The notes beneath the pieces were generated by a model. The model was not told the DNA's origin. It made no database searches and worked only from the letters and a program-made list of their open reading frames with translations. The position numbers were made by a program, and so were the translations under genes. Below, in pieces: positions 1-10,428 of a DNA stretch of 64,000 bases (position 1 is the first letter of the stretch; each line of letters begins with the position of its first letter). The DNA is from Psococerastis gibbosa. Taxonomy: Eukaryota > Arthropoda > Insecta > Psocodea > Psocidae. The DNA is taken from assembly GCA_963971405.1 (NCBI GenBank), contig OZ020491.1:19338855-19402854 (forward strand). Reading direction: 5' to 3'.

Positions 1-388
1 TTTGAGCTTAGGGCTGCGCTTACCTAGCTTAGAAATGTTTTCGCGACGAATGCTGGAGGTATCGCTATGCATTGGGACTTAGGGGTGTATCCATTCCATA
101 GATGACTTTGCGTCAGTGTTATATGCACCATATAATACTACAGTATAATGTATATGATTAATTATTTGATATATTTGATTCGGTTTAGTATAAGCCTAAC
201 TGAGCATCTAAATTTCCCGGCGTCTATTTCTAAACTACTGCATATGAAGGATGTTTGAAAAGAATTTTTCACGGTGCATGGGTATACCCAACATGCAATA
301 ATTATCGCGATATTATCTGTTTGCTTGCTGTTGCGTAGGCTACGTCATGTTTGCTAGACGTTTCCTGCTGGGATTGTACTGGGTCTAA
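1..388. other. no recognisable gene
   Basis: AT-rich sequence without a convincing open frame or repeat. Nothing can be assigned until the MITE that starts at 389. Confidence 0.5.
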
Positions 389-649
389 GGCGGCAATTCC
401 TCCGGCGAATTTATTTCATTTGTGATATTTTGTTTGTTTTGTTTTAGGGAGACTATTATGTAGATACTTAACTTATCTATTATAAATTAAGTTATAATAT
501 GGTAGCAGACATCATCAATAAGTCGCTACCATATTATAACTTAATTTATGGTAGATAAGTTAAGTATCTACATAATAGTCTCCTTAAAACAAAACAAACA
601 AAAAATCTCAAATCACAACTGAAGTAAGTTCGCCGGGGGAATTGCCACC
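389..649. mobile_element. PIF/Harbinger-like fold-back MITE
   Basis: Terminal inverted repeats begin GGCGGCAATTCC on the left and end GGGAATTGCCACC on the right. They are flanked by TAA on both sides (386-388 and 650-652), the 3-bp TWA target duplication typical of PIF/Harbinger. The interior is a long palindrome around GGAGACTATTATGTAGATAC, a module that recurs near 11945, 19605, 30900 and 59462. No coding capacity. Confidence 0.75.
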
Positions 650-652
650 TAA

Positions 653-760
653 GGCCCGGTGCACAAGGATGATTCTCGCAGTCGCGAATTGCTGACGTCT
701 TTTCTATTGTAGCCATAGGGCTAGCAGAACATCAGCTGGCGTGTAGCAGTGGTGGGTCAC
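653..760 (+). mobile_element. fragment of the CCCGGTACAC fold-back family
   Basis: Begins GGCCCGGTGCACAAGG directly after the TAA of the preceding MITE and continues through GATTCTCGCAGTCGCGA and GCTGACGTCTTTTC. The same blocks occur in both arms of the fold-back element at 49785-50588. The far end is lost. Confidence 0.5.
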
Positions 761-885
761 GGGGTCCAAAATGAGACAAATTCTATAAAAATAAATATTG
801 AAGTGTAAGCTTCTATATATTATCTAATTAAGAGTCTATAGCCCGTATGAAATTGGTAGCCCGAAATTTAATTATTTTTATTTTT

Positions 886-1736
886 GCTTTCCAATTTATA
901 CGTAGGAAAGCTTTGTGATGGTCGAAATTTTCGATTCCGAGATTTCAACGGATTTACACGTTTTGAGGTCCCAGGAACCCAAAAAAGTGGTTTTTACAAA
1001 ATGTCTGTCTGTCGGTCGGTCTGTCGGTCTGTCTGTTCGTCGATTTCCGGGCAAACTACTCAGTGGATTTAAGTGAAATTTGGCATGTAGGTTCACAAAA
1101 ATCATACCTCGGGACCATTTTTTTTTTTTTGGGCTAACTCAATTTGGGGGGGTTTTATTTTCAAAAAACTCCAAAAAAACGTCTAAAAAAATTATTTCTC
1201 AAAAACGGCTCCAACGATTTCTTTTAAATTCTCGTAGATTGTAGTCGTTATTAATGTTGACAAAATGCGGGGGGTCGCTTGCCCCTTGATAGTTTGCTTC
1301 TGGGGGTAAAAAAATAAAAATAACTAAATTTTAATGGAAAAATGACTAAAAAATGCGAAACCTTTCTATCGATGATTTCTACCTTCAAGCATGTTTTAGG
1401 TGTTAAATTGAGTAACGAAACGATAGGTTGCTTTCCCAAAAAAATATTTGGTTTTGCCCAAAAAATTATTTTTTGAAAAAAATGATAGAAAATTCGCGCT
1501 CAAATGCATTGCATGCCCTGCCATTATTGCTGTGTGGTAATTAATGTGTTTGTTTGACCTATCGAGAATTTACCTCACTTCCAGTGACGTCAGGTGGACA
1601 ACCGCCCCCCCCCCCCCCGAGATATCGGAAATTTAACCATAGGAAAAATAATTGCCATAAAATTACTAATTTTCTCTATCTAATAATTTTGATAAATTGG
1701 AAAGCATGTTCGAGTGAACTCGGACCGGTTCTTTAT
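886..1736 (+). repeat. GCTTTCC dispersed repeat, copy 1
   Basis: About 850 bp, starting GCTTTCCAATTTATACG and ending with ATAAATTGGAAAGC plus a conserved tail through CGGACCGGTTCTTT. The termini are therefore inverted copies of a roughly 14-bp motif. A TCTG/TCGG microsatellite lies at about 1003-1035. Further copies are at 14720, 53775 and 55496, with fragments at 40158, 45798 and 51140. Short open frames are shared between copies on both strands. The family is not one I recognise. Confidence 0.7.
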
Positions 1737-1740
1737 TTAA

Positions 1741-2060
1741 TTTAAGTTATTAAAGATTTGGCTCATTGAAGTTGTAGAAGGCTACTTCATGCATAATATT
1801 TAATAAGGTATTTTTAGTTTTCGAAATTGTAGTTTTTTTTAAATCGATTATACGTGAAAAGTTTATATATATATTGTTTACAAGCGGCGGCCTGCTGCGG
1901 GCGGCAGCTCGCCCCTTCGGGGCCTCGCATTGGGCATTCGCAGCTCGCCCCTATTATATGATGCATGAAGTAGTCTTCTACAACTTAAATGTGCCAAGTC
2001 TTTAAAATCTTGCTCTTTTAATTAAATAGCAAATAAAAAGCCTTTGAAAACAACGAAATT
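1741..2060 (+). repeat. decayed copy of the TTAA fold-back family
   Basis: Shares GATTTGGCTCAT, GTTGTAGAAGGCTACTTCATGCA and the inverted ATGCATGAAGTAGTCTTC with the better copies at 13188 and 33820. The centre is replaced by a GC-rich patch (about 1884-1950) and both ends are degraded. Confidence 0.5.
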
Positions 2061-2559
2061 TGGGGTATTTTTATATTTATATATGTATGTTATTATATAT
2101 ATTTTTATTATATTATATATATATTATATATATTAAGATATATTTATATATTTTGTAAACAAACTAAACAGACCAGACAAAATTATTACAATTTCAAGAT
2201 TTCTACAAAAGCCGACTATTTTCCCATCTGATTTACGACTGTTCTATATAATATCGGTTTAATTGCAGTTTATCGTGTTTCTCTAGAGGCTAGACTCAAA
2301 GAGTAATAATAATTCAGGTGTGAAAATGCAAATAACTAGAAAAAGTTCGCCCCCGATGACAGGGTGATGGTCAGCTTCTTCTTTTCAAGGCATAATATTA
2401 AGAAATTGTTAAAAATATTGTTTTTAGTAGGTACCTAGTTTTTTATCATATATGTAGGTACATATTAGAGATAGAGTTTTATGATCTCATTATTCTTAAA
2501 GCTTGGAAAGATTGTTCAGAGTTTTAATAAGTATTACAATTAGTAGAGTAGAAAGGGGG
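2061..2559. other. AT-rich spacer
   Basis: Contains an irregular (AT)n tract at about 2080-2150. No gene or repeat family recognised. Confidence 0.5.
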
Positions 2560-2851
2560 TTTCTGGCGCTTATCCCACCCCCCGTCGTGCTATCCCATCT
2601 ATCCCCCGCGGGTGGTCTATCTATTTTTGTGTGTTACCCCTCGTGGGTGGTCTGAGGTTCTGGCGCTTACCCCACCCCCCCGTCGAGCTACCCCATCTAC
2701 CCCACCCCCCGTCATGCTACCCCTCGTGGGTGGTCTGAGGTTCTGGCGCTTATCCCCCCCCCGTCGAGACCCGTGGGTGGTCTTTCTATGGCACCATGAT
2801 CGTTTTTTTTTTATAATTACTAATTTGTGAGATACAGAGTTATTTTTTTTT

Positions 2852-2882
<31 letters not shown>

Positions 2883-3065
2883 TTTTTTTATTTATTTTTA
2901 TTTATTTTTTTTTTTAATGGTGTTAATTGAATTAAAACATTTCTTTCTTCTTCTTTCTTCTTCGTGGGTGGTCTTTGTACCCCGCCGTGCTTATCCCGTT
3001 GTCTATCTATCTCTGTACCAGGTGGGTGGTCTATGACGCACCCCCCCCCCCCCCCGTCGAGACTA
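2560..3065. repeat. G/C-rich minisatellite with GTGGGTGGTCT units
   Basis: Irregular repeats of GTGGGTGGTCT, GGTTCTGGCGCTTA and CCACCCCCCGTCGAG, interrupted by a T-rich block at 2840-2920. Open frames here are compositional artefacts. Confidence 0.65.
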
Positions 3066-4057
3066 TAGACACCCGTAGTATTTAAAAACCTTAAAATAAA
3101 TTAATATAAATTTTTTTTATCAGCAATATTTACATCGATGAACACGCTTGAGCTAATGCATAATGTTTAGTACACTACATTGAGTAAACATAAGCTAAAT
3201 ATAGACACCCATAGTATTTAAAGACCGTAAAATAAATTAATATAAGTTTTTTCTTAATTATTTATTATCAACTAAATTTACATCGATGACCACGCTTGAG
3301 CTAATGCATAATGTTAAGTACACTACATTGAGTAAAGATAAGCTAAATATAGACACCCATAGTATTTAAAGACCGTAAAATAAATTAATATAAGTTTTTT
3401 TCTTAATTATTTATTATCAGATAAATTTACATCGGTGAACACGATTGTGCTAATTAATAATGTTAAGTACACTACATTAAGTAAACATAAGCTAAATATA
3501 GACACCCATAGTATTTGAAGACCGTTAAATAAATTAATATAAGTTTTTTTCTTATTAATTTTTATCAGCAATATTTACATCGATGAACACGCTTGAGCTA
3601 ATGCATAATGTTTAGTACACTACATTGAGTAAACATAAGCTAAATATAGACACCCATAGTATTTAAAGACCGTAAAATAAATTAATATAAGTTTTTTCTT
3701 AATTATTTATTATCAGCTAAATTTACATCGATGACCACGCTTGAGCTAATGCATAATGTTAAGTACACTACATTGAGTAAAGATAAGCTAAATATAGACA
3801 CCCATAGTATTTAAAAACCTTAAAATAAGTTAATATAAGTTTTTTTTCTTATTATTATTATTTTTTTTTATCAGCTACATTTACATCGATGAACACGCTT
3901 GAGCTAATGCATAATGTTTAGTACACTACATTGAGTAAAGATAAGCTAAATATAGACACCCATAGTATTTAAAAACCTTAAAATAAATTAATATAAGTTT
4001 TTTCTTATTAATTTTTTATCAGCTACATTTACATCGACGAACACGCTTGAGCTAATG
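3066..4057. repeat. 148-bp satellite, about seven tandem units
   Basis: The marker TAGACACCC recurs at 3066, 3202, 3350, 3499, 3647, 3795 and 3953, giving spacings of 136, 148, 149, 148, 148 and 158 bp. Each unit also holds ACACGCTTGAGCTAATGC and GTACACTACATTGAGTAAA. Units are very similar, differing mainly in T-run length and small indels, so the array is young or homogenised. Confidence 0.9.
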
Positions 4058-5270
4058 GGAGACAGGGATAGATAGACCAGTGAGGGTGAGCGCCATTGAA
4101 TAATGCACATATTAATTACCTAATTTGAAACAGTGGACTACCCACGAATGATAGACGGTAAGGGTGGGACTCGGCGTTGCACTCAGTATCTTAAAAGAAA
4201 TGTATTAATCCCACAATAGGTGTTCAATATACCCACCAGCCATGTTTATAAAAATGAATTTTCAATAATCCCAACTAAGTCTCAGTTTCTCACAATGGGT
4301 GTGCAATATACCAGGCAGTCGTGTTTTCTATGTTAGATTTAGTTACATTGGGCTAGGACAGGTTAAGTTATAATATTAGGCTAGGTTAAATTTTTATATC
4401 AAGTTAGGGTAGGTTACATTGGATTAGGATAGGCCAGATTAGGTTACATTGGGTTAGGTTAGCTGTTTACCTAGATTAAATTCATCATTTTTTTAACAAA
4501 AATATTTTTATAACAAATAAATATGATGTTAAGTTAGGTTACATTGAATTAGGATAGGTTAGATTAGGTTACATTGGGTAAGGATAGGTTGAGTTAGCCA
4601 CAAACAAGCTATTAATAAATCTACCCCTCGCTGACAGTCCATTGTAAGCTAAAGTGATTTTTGTTTTCGTAAATCTATCCAACACTTAGGTTGAAGCATG
4701 GTCATTATCGCATTATAGATATGTCTTAGGTTTAAAAGTTTGTTTTAAGTGATTGTATGTAAAGACATTGTTTATGAGGGAAGATTTTACTGATCATAAT
4801 AATAATTGCACAATTATGAGCGGAGGAGCACTATCTAACGAGGGGAACTTTGTATGCAAACATCTATAGCTCTAGATGGTGTTGTAAAATAATACAATTA
4901 TAAAAACATAACCATACGTCATGATCCCGTTGTATATTTACATAATATGGAAGGTGAGGTTGATTCAATTACAACTGAAAACATAAAACTTTTTAAAGTG
5001 ATTAAATGGTATAAAGGACAAGTCCCGTGCTGGGCAATTAATAAATCTATCCAACGCACAGGTTTAAGGGAAGTATTGATTTAGTAAACAGATAACCGTG
5101 TGCAGATTCAAACCTGTTGAGAATCACCAGGTGCACTCAGTACACCCATCACACCAGGGGGTCCATTGTAAGCTAAGTGAATTTTGTTTTTGCATCAGTT
5201 GCACCCGGCAATGATAAAAACTATACTGAAGCATGGTTTCTTGCTAAAAACGAACAACTTCTCCTCACTG
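4058..5270. other. gene-free spacer with TTAGG-like imperfect repeats
   Basis: Between about 4340 and 4600 the motifs TTAGGTTACATTGGGTTAGG and variants recur irregularly. A 74-bp stretch at about 4699-4772 is nearly identical to 8131-8204. No coding region is visible. Confidence 0.5.
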
Positions 5271-5278
5271 ATGACTCC

Positions 5279-6245
5279 ACAATAAAATATCAACAAATAA
5301 ACAAACAACATTTACAATATTAAAAATGGTAGGGGGGGGGGGGCCTTTAAAAGCAAAAGTGAACATTACAATTGCAAATACAAGTAAAGAAAAAATGTAC
5401 GAATTAAGTAAAAAAAAAAATTTTTTAAACGTTAATAGAAAAACAATTGTGCAGGCAGATAACTGAAGTAATGTAGGCTAATAATAAAATATTGGTTGAC
5501 AATCGACACTGAGAGAACATCCACTTTACAGTATGTATCCCAATTTTCATTAAGTCTAGTTGCTAAGTAGGGACGTGATGTTATTGGGGTTGGAAGAAAT
5601 TAGGTATTTTATGTGTCTTGAAACTTGTTATGCTGACGGAGTCCTTTATGTTGTCCGGTAGGGAATTGTACAATGGAATAGACTTATACATAATATGCGA
5701 ATGCATAAAGTGTTCCGTATTCGGTTTCAAAGTTTTTAGGTTGCGTCCGGTACCAAGTCTGGTATTAATGTTATGATGGACGAAATCACCTTGCCCAAGA
5801 ATGGTTTTTGCCCTTTTTAAATCGAAAAAGTAGAAGTTGTTTTGCACATAGCAATGGCAATGGGAGGGCATTGAATTCCTGAAAAAGAAGATTTGAAGGG
5901 TAGCGGCGAGGCTTCCCTATAGCTACCCTGATGGCTATTCTTACATCAGTTTCTAGGGAGCATATATGGGAAGAGTGAGCACCACCCGAGGCTAATATGC
6001 TATATTGGAAAATTGATTGGACTAAAGCATGATAAACTTACCTTACAGAGTGTCAACGTTAAGTGTACACCTTAGCATCCTTAATTTGTTATAGGTTCTT
6101 CTAATTCGTTTTGATGTTAGGAGGATTTGTTCATACCACTTGAGATGATTATCAATGGTAACGCCTAAATATTTAATAGTATTTGCTTTTGCGATTATCT
6201 GACATGTGCATGGATTAAGGTTGCAATTATTATGGAGTATTAAAC
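5279..6245 (-). mobile_element. 5'-truncated LINE remnant, copy 1
   Basis: The minus strand encodes the C-terminal part of a non-LTR reverse transcriptase. A segment near 6240-6060 contains the motif KYLGVTIDNHLKW, typical of the RT thumb region. The open frame 5871-5581 carries NTRLGTGRNL and LYNSLPDNIKD, the usual C-terminal signature. The 3' UTR lies at 5279-5580 and matches 33355-33545. The RT is broken by frameshifts, so it is dead. Confidence 0.75.
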
Positions 6246-6780
6246 TGAGATAGAATAGAAGAATAGAATAATGTATTTCGTTCCTTCAATAATACATATA
6301 CATGCACACCAATATAATGAGGTAGGGGTGGCCCAAAGGATTTCTCCCGTGCTGGGGACCCCTTAATACTATAATAACTAAGCTAAAACTTTATCGATAA
6401 TAATTAATTTTATGTAGACTCTAAGTAACATCACTAAGTAAGGAAATAAGTAAGATCATATACTAAGATGGTTTATCACTCTGTTGAATCCGGGGTTGTT
6501 ATGCTAACGCACTATTGCTGGAAGATTTCTTAGTTGATTTTGGGACAGATGAAAGCTAATTTTACTAATGAATTTTTTTTTTTTTGATGTAGATTTTTTT
6601 TTTATGAACTCAGGAAGGCTGTTATATAATGGAACTGATAGGTAAATGTGAGAATGTGTGAAAAGGGTAGTGTTATGATTGGGGATCTGAAGATTGCGAC
6701 CAACACCAAGTCCAGTATAGCTAAAACTATGGAAGAATATATAGCCTTCAGTATTGGAGAGTTATGCTTTTAAGACACTT
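6246..6780 (-). mobile_element. LINE remnant, copy 2 of the same family
   Basis: Reading the minus strand from about 6780 to 6600 gives the block GLGVGRNL...VPLYNSLPEFIK, homologous to the C-terminus of the neighbouring copy. The rest is 3' UTR, including the motif CCCGTGCTGGGGACCCC that is also in the copy at 33355. Two truncated copies therefore lie in tandem. Confidence 0.65.
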
Positions 6781-6788
6781 ACCAATTT

Positions 6789-7561
6789 ATGGCCTCCTCA
6801 TTAGATTCAGTAGTTAAAAATCTTGTTGATGCGGATAAAAATAAATTTAAAATTATGAAAACATGTTTTGTGGATGAAAAATTAGACTTGATGTTGAGGA
6901 AGGGTGTCTTCCCCTATGAATATATAACGCACGAGTCACAATTTAATGAGGAACACTTACCTACAATCATTGCATTTTTAGTCAATTAACTCAAGAGTGG
7001 ATTTCACAAGAAAAATATGAACATGCTCAAAAGGTGTGGAATGCTTTTGATATAAAGAATTTAGAAGAATACCAAGACTTGAATGTATTAAACAACACCC
7101 TTCTCTTTTGCAATGTTTTTGAAGCCTTTAGAGCCTAATGTTTTGAAAACGATAACCTCGAAATTTGTCACATGTACACTGCACCAGGGCTAGCTCTTCA
7201 GAGCTGTCTGAAAATATTAGTGGGTTTCGCTGGATGGAGGAGGAAGAAATCAAAAAATTTTAATTTAATGCTCGCACCTAATGAGGACGATGGTGGGTTC
7301 ATATTACATGTGGACTTGGAATATCCACAAAAATTACATGATTTACATAATGAATACCCACTAGCAGCTGAACATTGTGTTGTAACTTCAGACATGATTT
7401 CACCATATTGCAAGGAATTTCTCGCTGAAAATAATATATCTTTAACATCCACCATCTCAATGCTTATTCCCAACTTAAACGATAAACACAACTATATAAT
7501 ACATTATCGAAATTTGAAGCAATGTTTAGAATTGGCATTAAAATTAAAAATGTATACATAA
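6789..7561 (+). pseudogene. protein-primed DNA polymerase B fragment (Polinton/Maverick-like)
   Basis: Three consecutive plus-strand pieces match the central part of a protein-primed family B DNA polymerase of the kind carried by Polinton/Maverick elements and related viruses. Piece one (6789-6989) ends in the FPYEYITHESQFNEEHLP region. A piece after its stop contains EYEHAQKVWNAF-like and DLNVLNNTLL-like sequence. Piece three (7172-7561) begins MYTAPGLALQ and holds DLEYPQKLHDLHNEYPLA and the final HYRNLKQCLELALKLK block. Stop codons and indels separate them, and the catalytic core between is missing. It is a dead genomic relic. An alternative is a related adintovirus or virus-like element; the polymerase class itself is well supported. 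Confidence 0.75.
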
Positions 7562-7642
7562 AATTTTAGCTTTTAAGCAAAGCGCTTGGATGCGACCCTT
7601 TATCGATTTTAATTAGCTTGTAATGATTTCGAGAACAAAAGT

Positions 7643-8150
7643 ATGGTGATAAATGATGAAATTCGCATACCAATCCATCAACAAGATATACTTATTACTC
7701 TACTATGTGAAAGCCGACTGCATATTGAAGGTGTGCTGGAAAAAGGTGTGACAACAATTGCTTATCAAGGTGAAGACTGGCTTAGCGCTAATGCTATGGC
7801 ACACTTATTCTCCGAAATATGCTATGAACTCAATGGAATAACTGTTGATCATGTGCGAAACCCTGTGCGAATGATTTCTTCAAGTGAAAAACCACGGTTT
7901 GCTATTATTGGCTTCCAAGCAGCACGAGCAGATGATATTTGAAAGACGCTACTGCCTTCGATCAATGTGCTATACAACAAATGCAACTATTCCTCGGCTC
8001 AGAATGCTATCCATACCATCCGCTACAGGCGAACTTCAACAAAAAGGTTGTTGCTGTATTGTATGAACATTTTCTCAATTTCCGGAAACAATACTACATG
8101 CAGGATGAAGCATCCCCGAACGTTTCCCGGGTCATTATCGCATTATAGAT
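7643..8150 (+). pseudogene. double-jelly-roll-like protein fragment next to the polymerase relic
   Basis: The frame at 7643-7942 opens near DEIRIPIHQQDI and continues through LHIEGVLEK and ICYELNGITVDHVRNP. I recognise this pattern as that of metazoan double jelly-roll-like (capsid-type) proteins linked to Polinton-like elements. A frame shift near 7942 passes homology to overlapping frames up to about 8150. It is on the same strand as the polymerase fragment, 80 bp downstream, so both probably come from one decayed element. The family assignment is from memory of the pattern and not certain. Confidence 0.5.
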
Positions 8151-8403
8151 ATGTCTTAGGTTTAAAAGTTTGTTTTAAGTGATTGTATGTAAAGACATTG
8201 ATTTCTTTTAAAATATGTGTATTATAAAATTTGTATATCATAAAATGGTTTACATTCGTTTAGCTCATGGTCATTATTGTATTATAGATAAGTCTTAGGC
8301 TTAAAAGCTTGTTTTAAGTGATTGTATGAAAAGACATTGATTTCTTTTAAAATATGTGTATTATAAAATTTGTATATCATAAAATGGTTTACATTCATTT
8401 ACA
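8131..8403 (+). repeat. two direct copies of a roughly 138-bp unit
   Basis: GTCATTATCGCATTATAGAT starts unit one at 8131 and a near copy starts at 8269. Both contain GTTTTAAGTGATTGTATG and AAATATGTGTATTATAAAATT. The first half also occurs at 4699-4772, so it belongs to a dispersed repeat that flanks the virus-like relic. Confidence 0.75.
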
Positions 8404-8565
8404 ATAGTTGATGTACAATACCAGTTAAAGGTACATATTCATATAAGCAGTCGCTGATGAGTAGACAGTCCCTTTATTTGTCATGCAGACAACCCTTTAT
8501 ATATTGGAGTGCATAAGGTCGGTGGCCATTTCAGTCCCCCTCGCATTAAGATTATGACACATCGC

Positions 8566-8765
8566 NNNNNNNNNNNNNNNNNNNNNNNNNNNNNNNNNNN
8601 NNNNNNNNNNNNNNNNNNNNNNNNNNNNNNNNNNNNNNNNNNNNNNNNNNNNNNNNNNNNNNNNNNNNNNNNNNNNNNNNNNNNNNNNNNNNNNNNNNNN
8701 NNNNNNNNNNNNNNNNNNNNNNNNNNNNNNNNNNNNNNNNNNNNNNNNNNNNNNNNNNNNNNNNN
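8566..8765. other. assembly gap (200 N)
   Basis: Exactly 200 undetermined bases. The reading frame that spans it is not real evidence of a gene. Confidence 0.99.
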
Positions 8766-9124
8766 AATTATTAGCCGCCCTAAATGCGTGCGTCGTTAAG
8801 CTTGTCTAGAACAAAATATCCTACTCTTCCTAGCCAGGAATAGGTAACTACTTCCGGCAAAGCAATCCCATGGAGTGAGGCCATTGGTTTTTGAGCAAGG
8901 ACGAGCTGTGTTGTGCCCTGTAAAACCTAATAATCCTGCGCGCGGAGGCTTAACTCAGTAATGCCTGGTGTTCCTGAACAAAACCTTGGTTTAGGCTGTC
9001 CTCAGTCGTGTAGCCTACCTGTTATTATCAGTTGACACACCTCCCATAAATTCCTGGACTACATTTCGCAATATTGTCCTGAATATACTAGGATCGTCTC
9101 AAAAGTTCCTATACATACAGTAAT
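8766..9124. other. no recognisable feature
   Basis: Unique-looking sequence without a supported gene or repeat. Confidence 0.4.
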
Positions 9125-9345
9125 TGTCAATTTTTATTTTGTTTGCTAGACTCAAGTCATGCTTTCACCTGTTACACTGCGCCAAAGGTGAGCTTGTCCA
9201 TTATCGCTAGTAGCCGGTGTAGATTGACATCGAGGACGTATATACCAGTTTGCCAGTTGCCCAAAATTCTTACGGAAATAATGTCAGAAATCGATAGGGT
9301 CGTTGGCATTGGGCAAGGGACCAATTGGCCACACTATAAGTAGGC
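9125..9345 (-). repeat. dispersed repeat C, antisense copy
   Basis: Contains the reverse complement of CATTGGCAAACTGGTATACG and of GATGTCAATCTACACCGGCT. These are shared with 17740-17965, 36395-36600 and 60545-60745, and in part with 31060-31190. About 210 bp; probably a SINE or LINE-derived piece of unknown class. Confidence 0.55.
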
Positions 9346-9379
9346 CTGATTTACTTAACTTAATTAGGGGTGATCAGAC

Positions 9380-9545
9380 CAGGGGGACTTTTGACTGCTC
9401 TGACAATTTCCCTCCATCTTTGTCGATCCTCAACAGCCGCTGTCCAACCTGGTGCCTCGACACCAACTCCTGGAACTGGTCCGCCCCTCTTCGCCTAGGT
9501 CTTCCTCTTGGTCTTCTTCCGATGTGGATTGCTTCCCACACGATA
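9380..9545 (-). mobile_element. LINE reverse transcriptase C-terminal tail
   Basis: On the minus strand the segment reads HIGRRPRGRPRRR and, after frame changes, WTAAVEDRQRWREIVRAV. This is the common ending of endonuclease/reverse-transcriptase LINE proteins (GRRPRGRPRxRW ... DRxRWRxIV). Frameshifted and short. Confidence 0.65.
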
Positions 9546-9571
9546 AGTAGGCCTAGAGTTCATAAAACTTG

Positions 9572-9785
9572 TCAAGACATGTAATGTAGTGGTACGGACT
9601 CCAACTTTCACCCGAAAGGTTGTTGGTTCGAGTCCCACACTGGCTACATTTTCTGGCCATTCTTCGGAGGGCATGTAAAGCAGGCGGTCCCGGGCCTTCC
9701 TAGTTAAATGTAAGAGAGGGCTTTATAGCCCTAACTCCGCTAGGTTGGCTTAGTAATAGAACAAAAAAGTCCTTATTTATTTATT
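9572..9785 (+). mobile_element. SINE-A (tRNA-derived), full copy
   Basis: The head resembles a tRNA, with a perfect internal B box GGTTCGAGTCCC. The body contains AAAGCAGGCGGTCCCGGG and CTAACTCCGCTAGGTTGGC, and the element ends in an ATTT-rich tail. Other copies are at 12127, 16045, 18085, 47243, 48022 and 58777. Confidence 0.8.
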
Positions 9786-10428
9786 TTTAAAACGTCCTTC
9801 AGGACATTATTATTAGTTTGTTTGCTAATGTTTGGGATGCATGTTTTTACTCTATGATCATTGATCAATTTTATCATGCGGAAAATAAAATTGGTGGCTG
9901 ACCAAAGTGGGGGGGGGGGGTTGAAAAATACCGTGACGATTAGGTACAATGCTTTTGCCACGTAAAACGAATTGGTATACCCAATTAGCATAATTAATTA
10001 AGCAGTAATGCAGCTCAAGCTAAGCTTAATTTGAATCATTTTCGTGCTTAGCCCACTGTCCACCTCTACCATTTGAAAATCCTATACTTTTTTCTCTATT
10101 TTTTTTTTTAGTTTTAAAGTGGAGTTATTAAGATGGTGTACACACGTAGCTAATTCGACGTTTCCCCTGACCATTAAATGTTACAATACAATGTCCTTGA
10201 TAATACGAGGCGTAAGCACAACTAGTAACGTGATATGCCAACAAAATTATGTCTTCCGGCCATCGTTAAATTGTTAATCAAGTTATTTTAAGTCCAGCTA
10301 AGTACTGTATACTGGCGTGTGCACGAGATTATATATCATCTGGAAACATAATTCAATTTACAATACATAAAGTAATTATGGATATTTATAGTCTCACTTG
10401 TTTGTTGCAGATCAATTCCTGAATCACA

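Noticed and set aside
2612-3036. Plus-strand open frames
   Set aside because: They lie in minisatellite and poly-T sequence and have no protein-like composition.
3066-4057. CRISPR-like array
   Set aside because: Units of 148 bp are repeats over their whole length, with no short repeat/unique spacer alternation, in a eukaryotic context.
4340-4600. Telomeric TTAGG array
   Set aside because: The units are irregular and mixed with TTACATTGGG; there is no uniform (TTAGG)n run.
8509-8799. 96-codon frame across the N run
   Set aside because: Most of it is undetermined bases.
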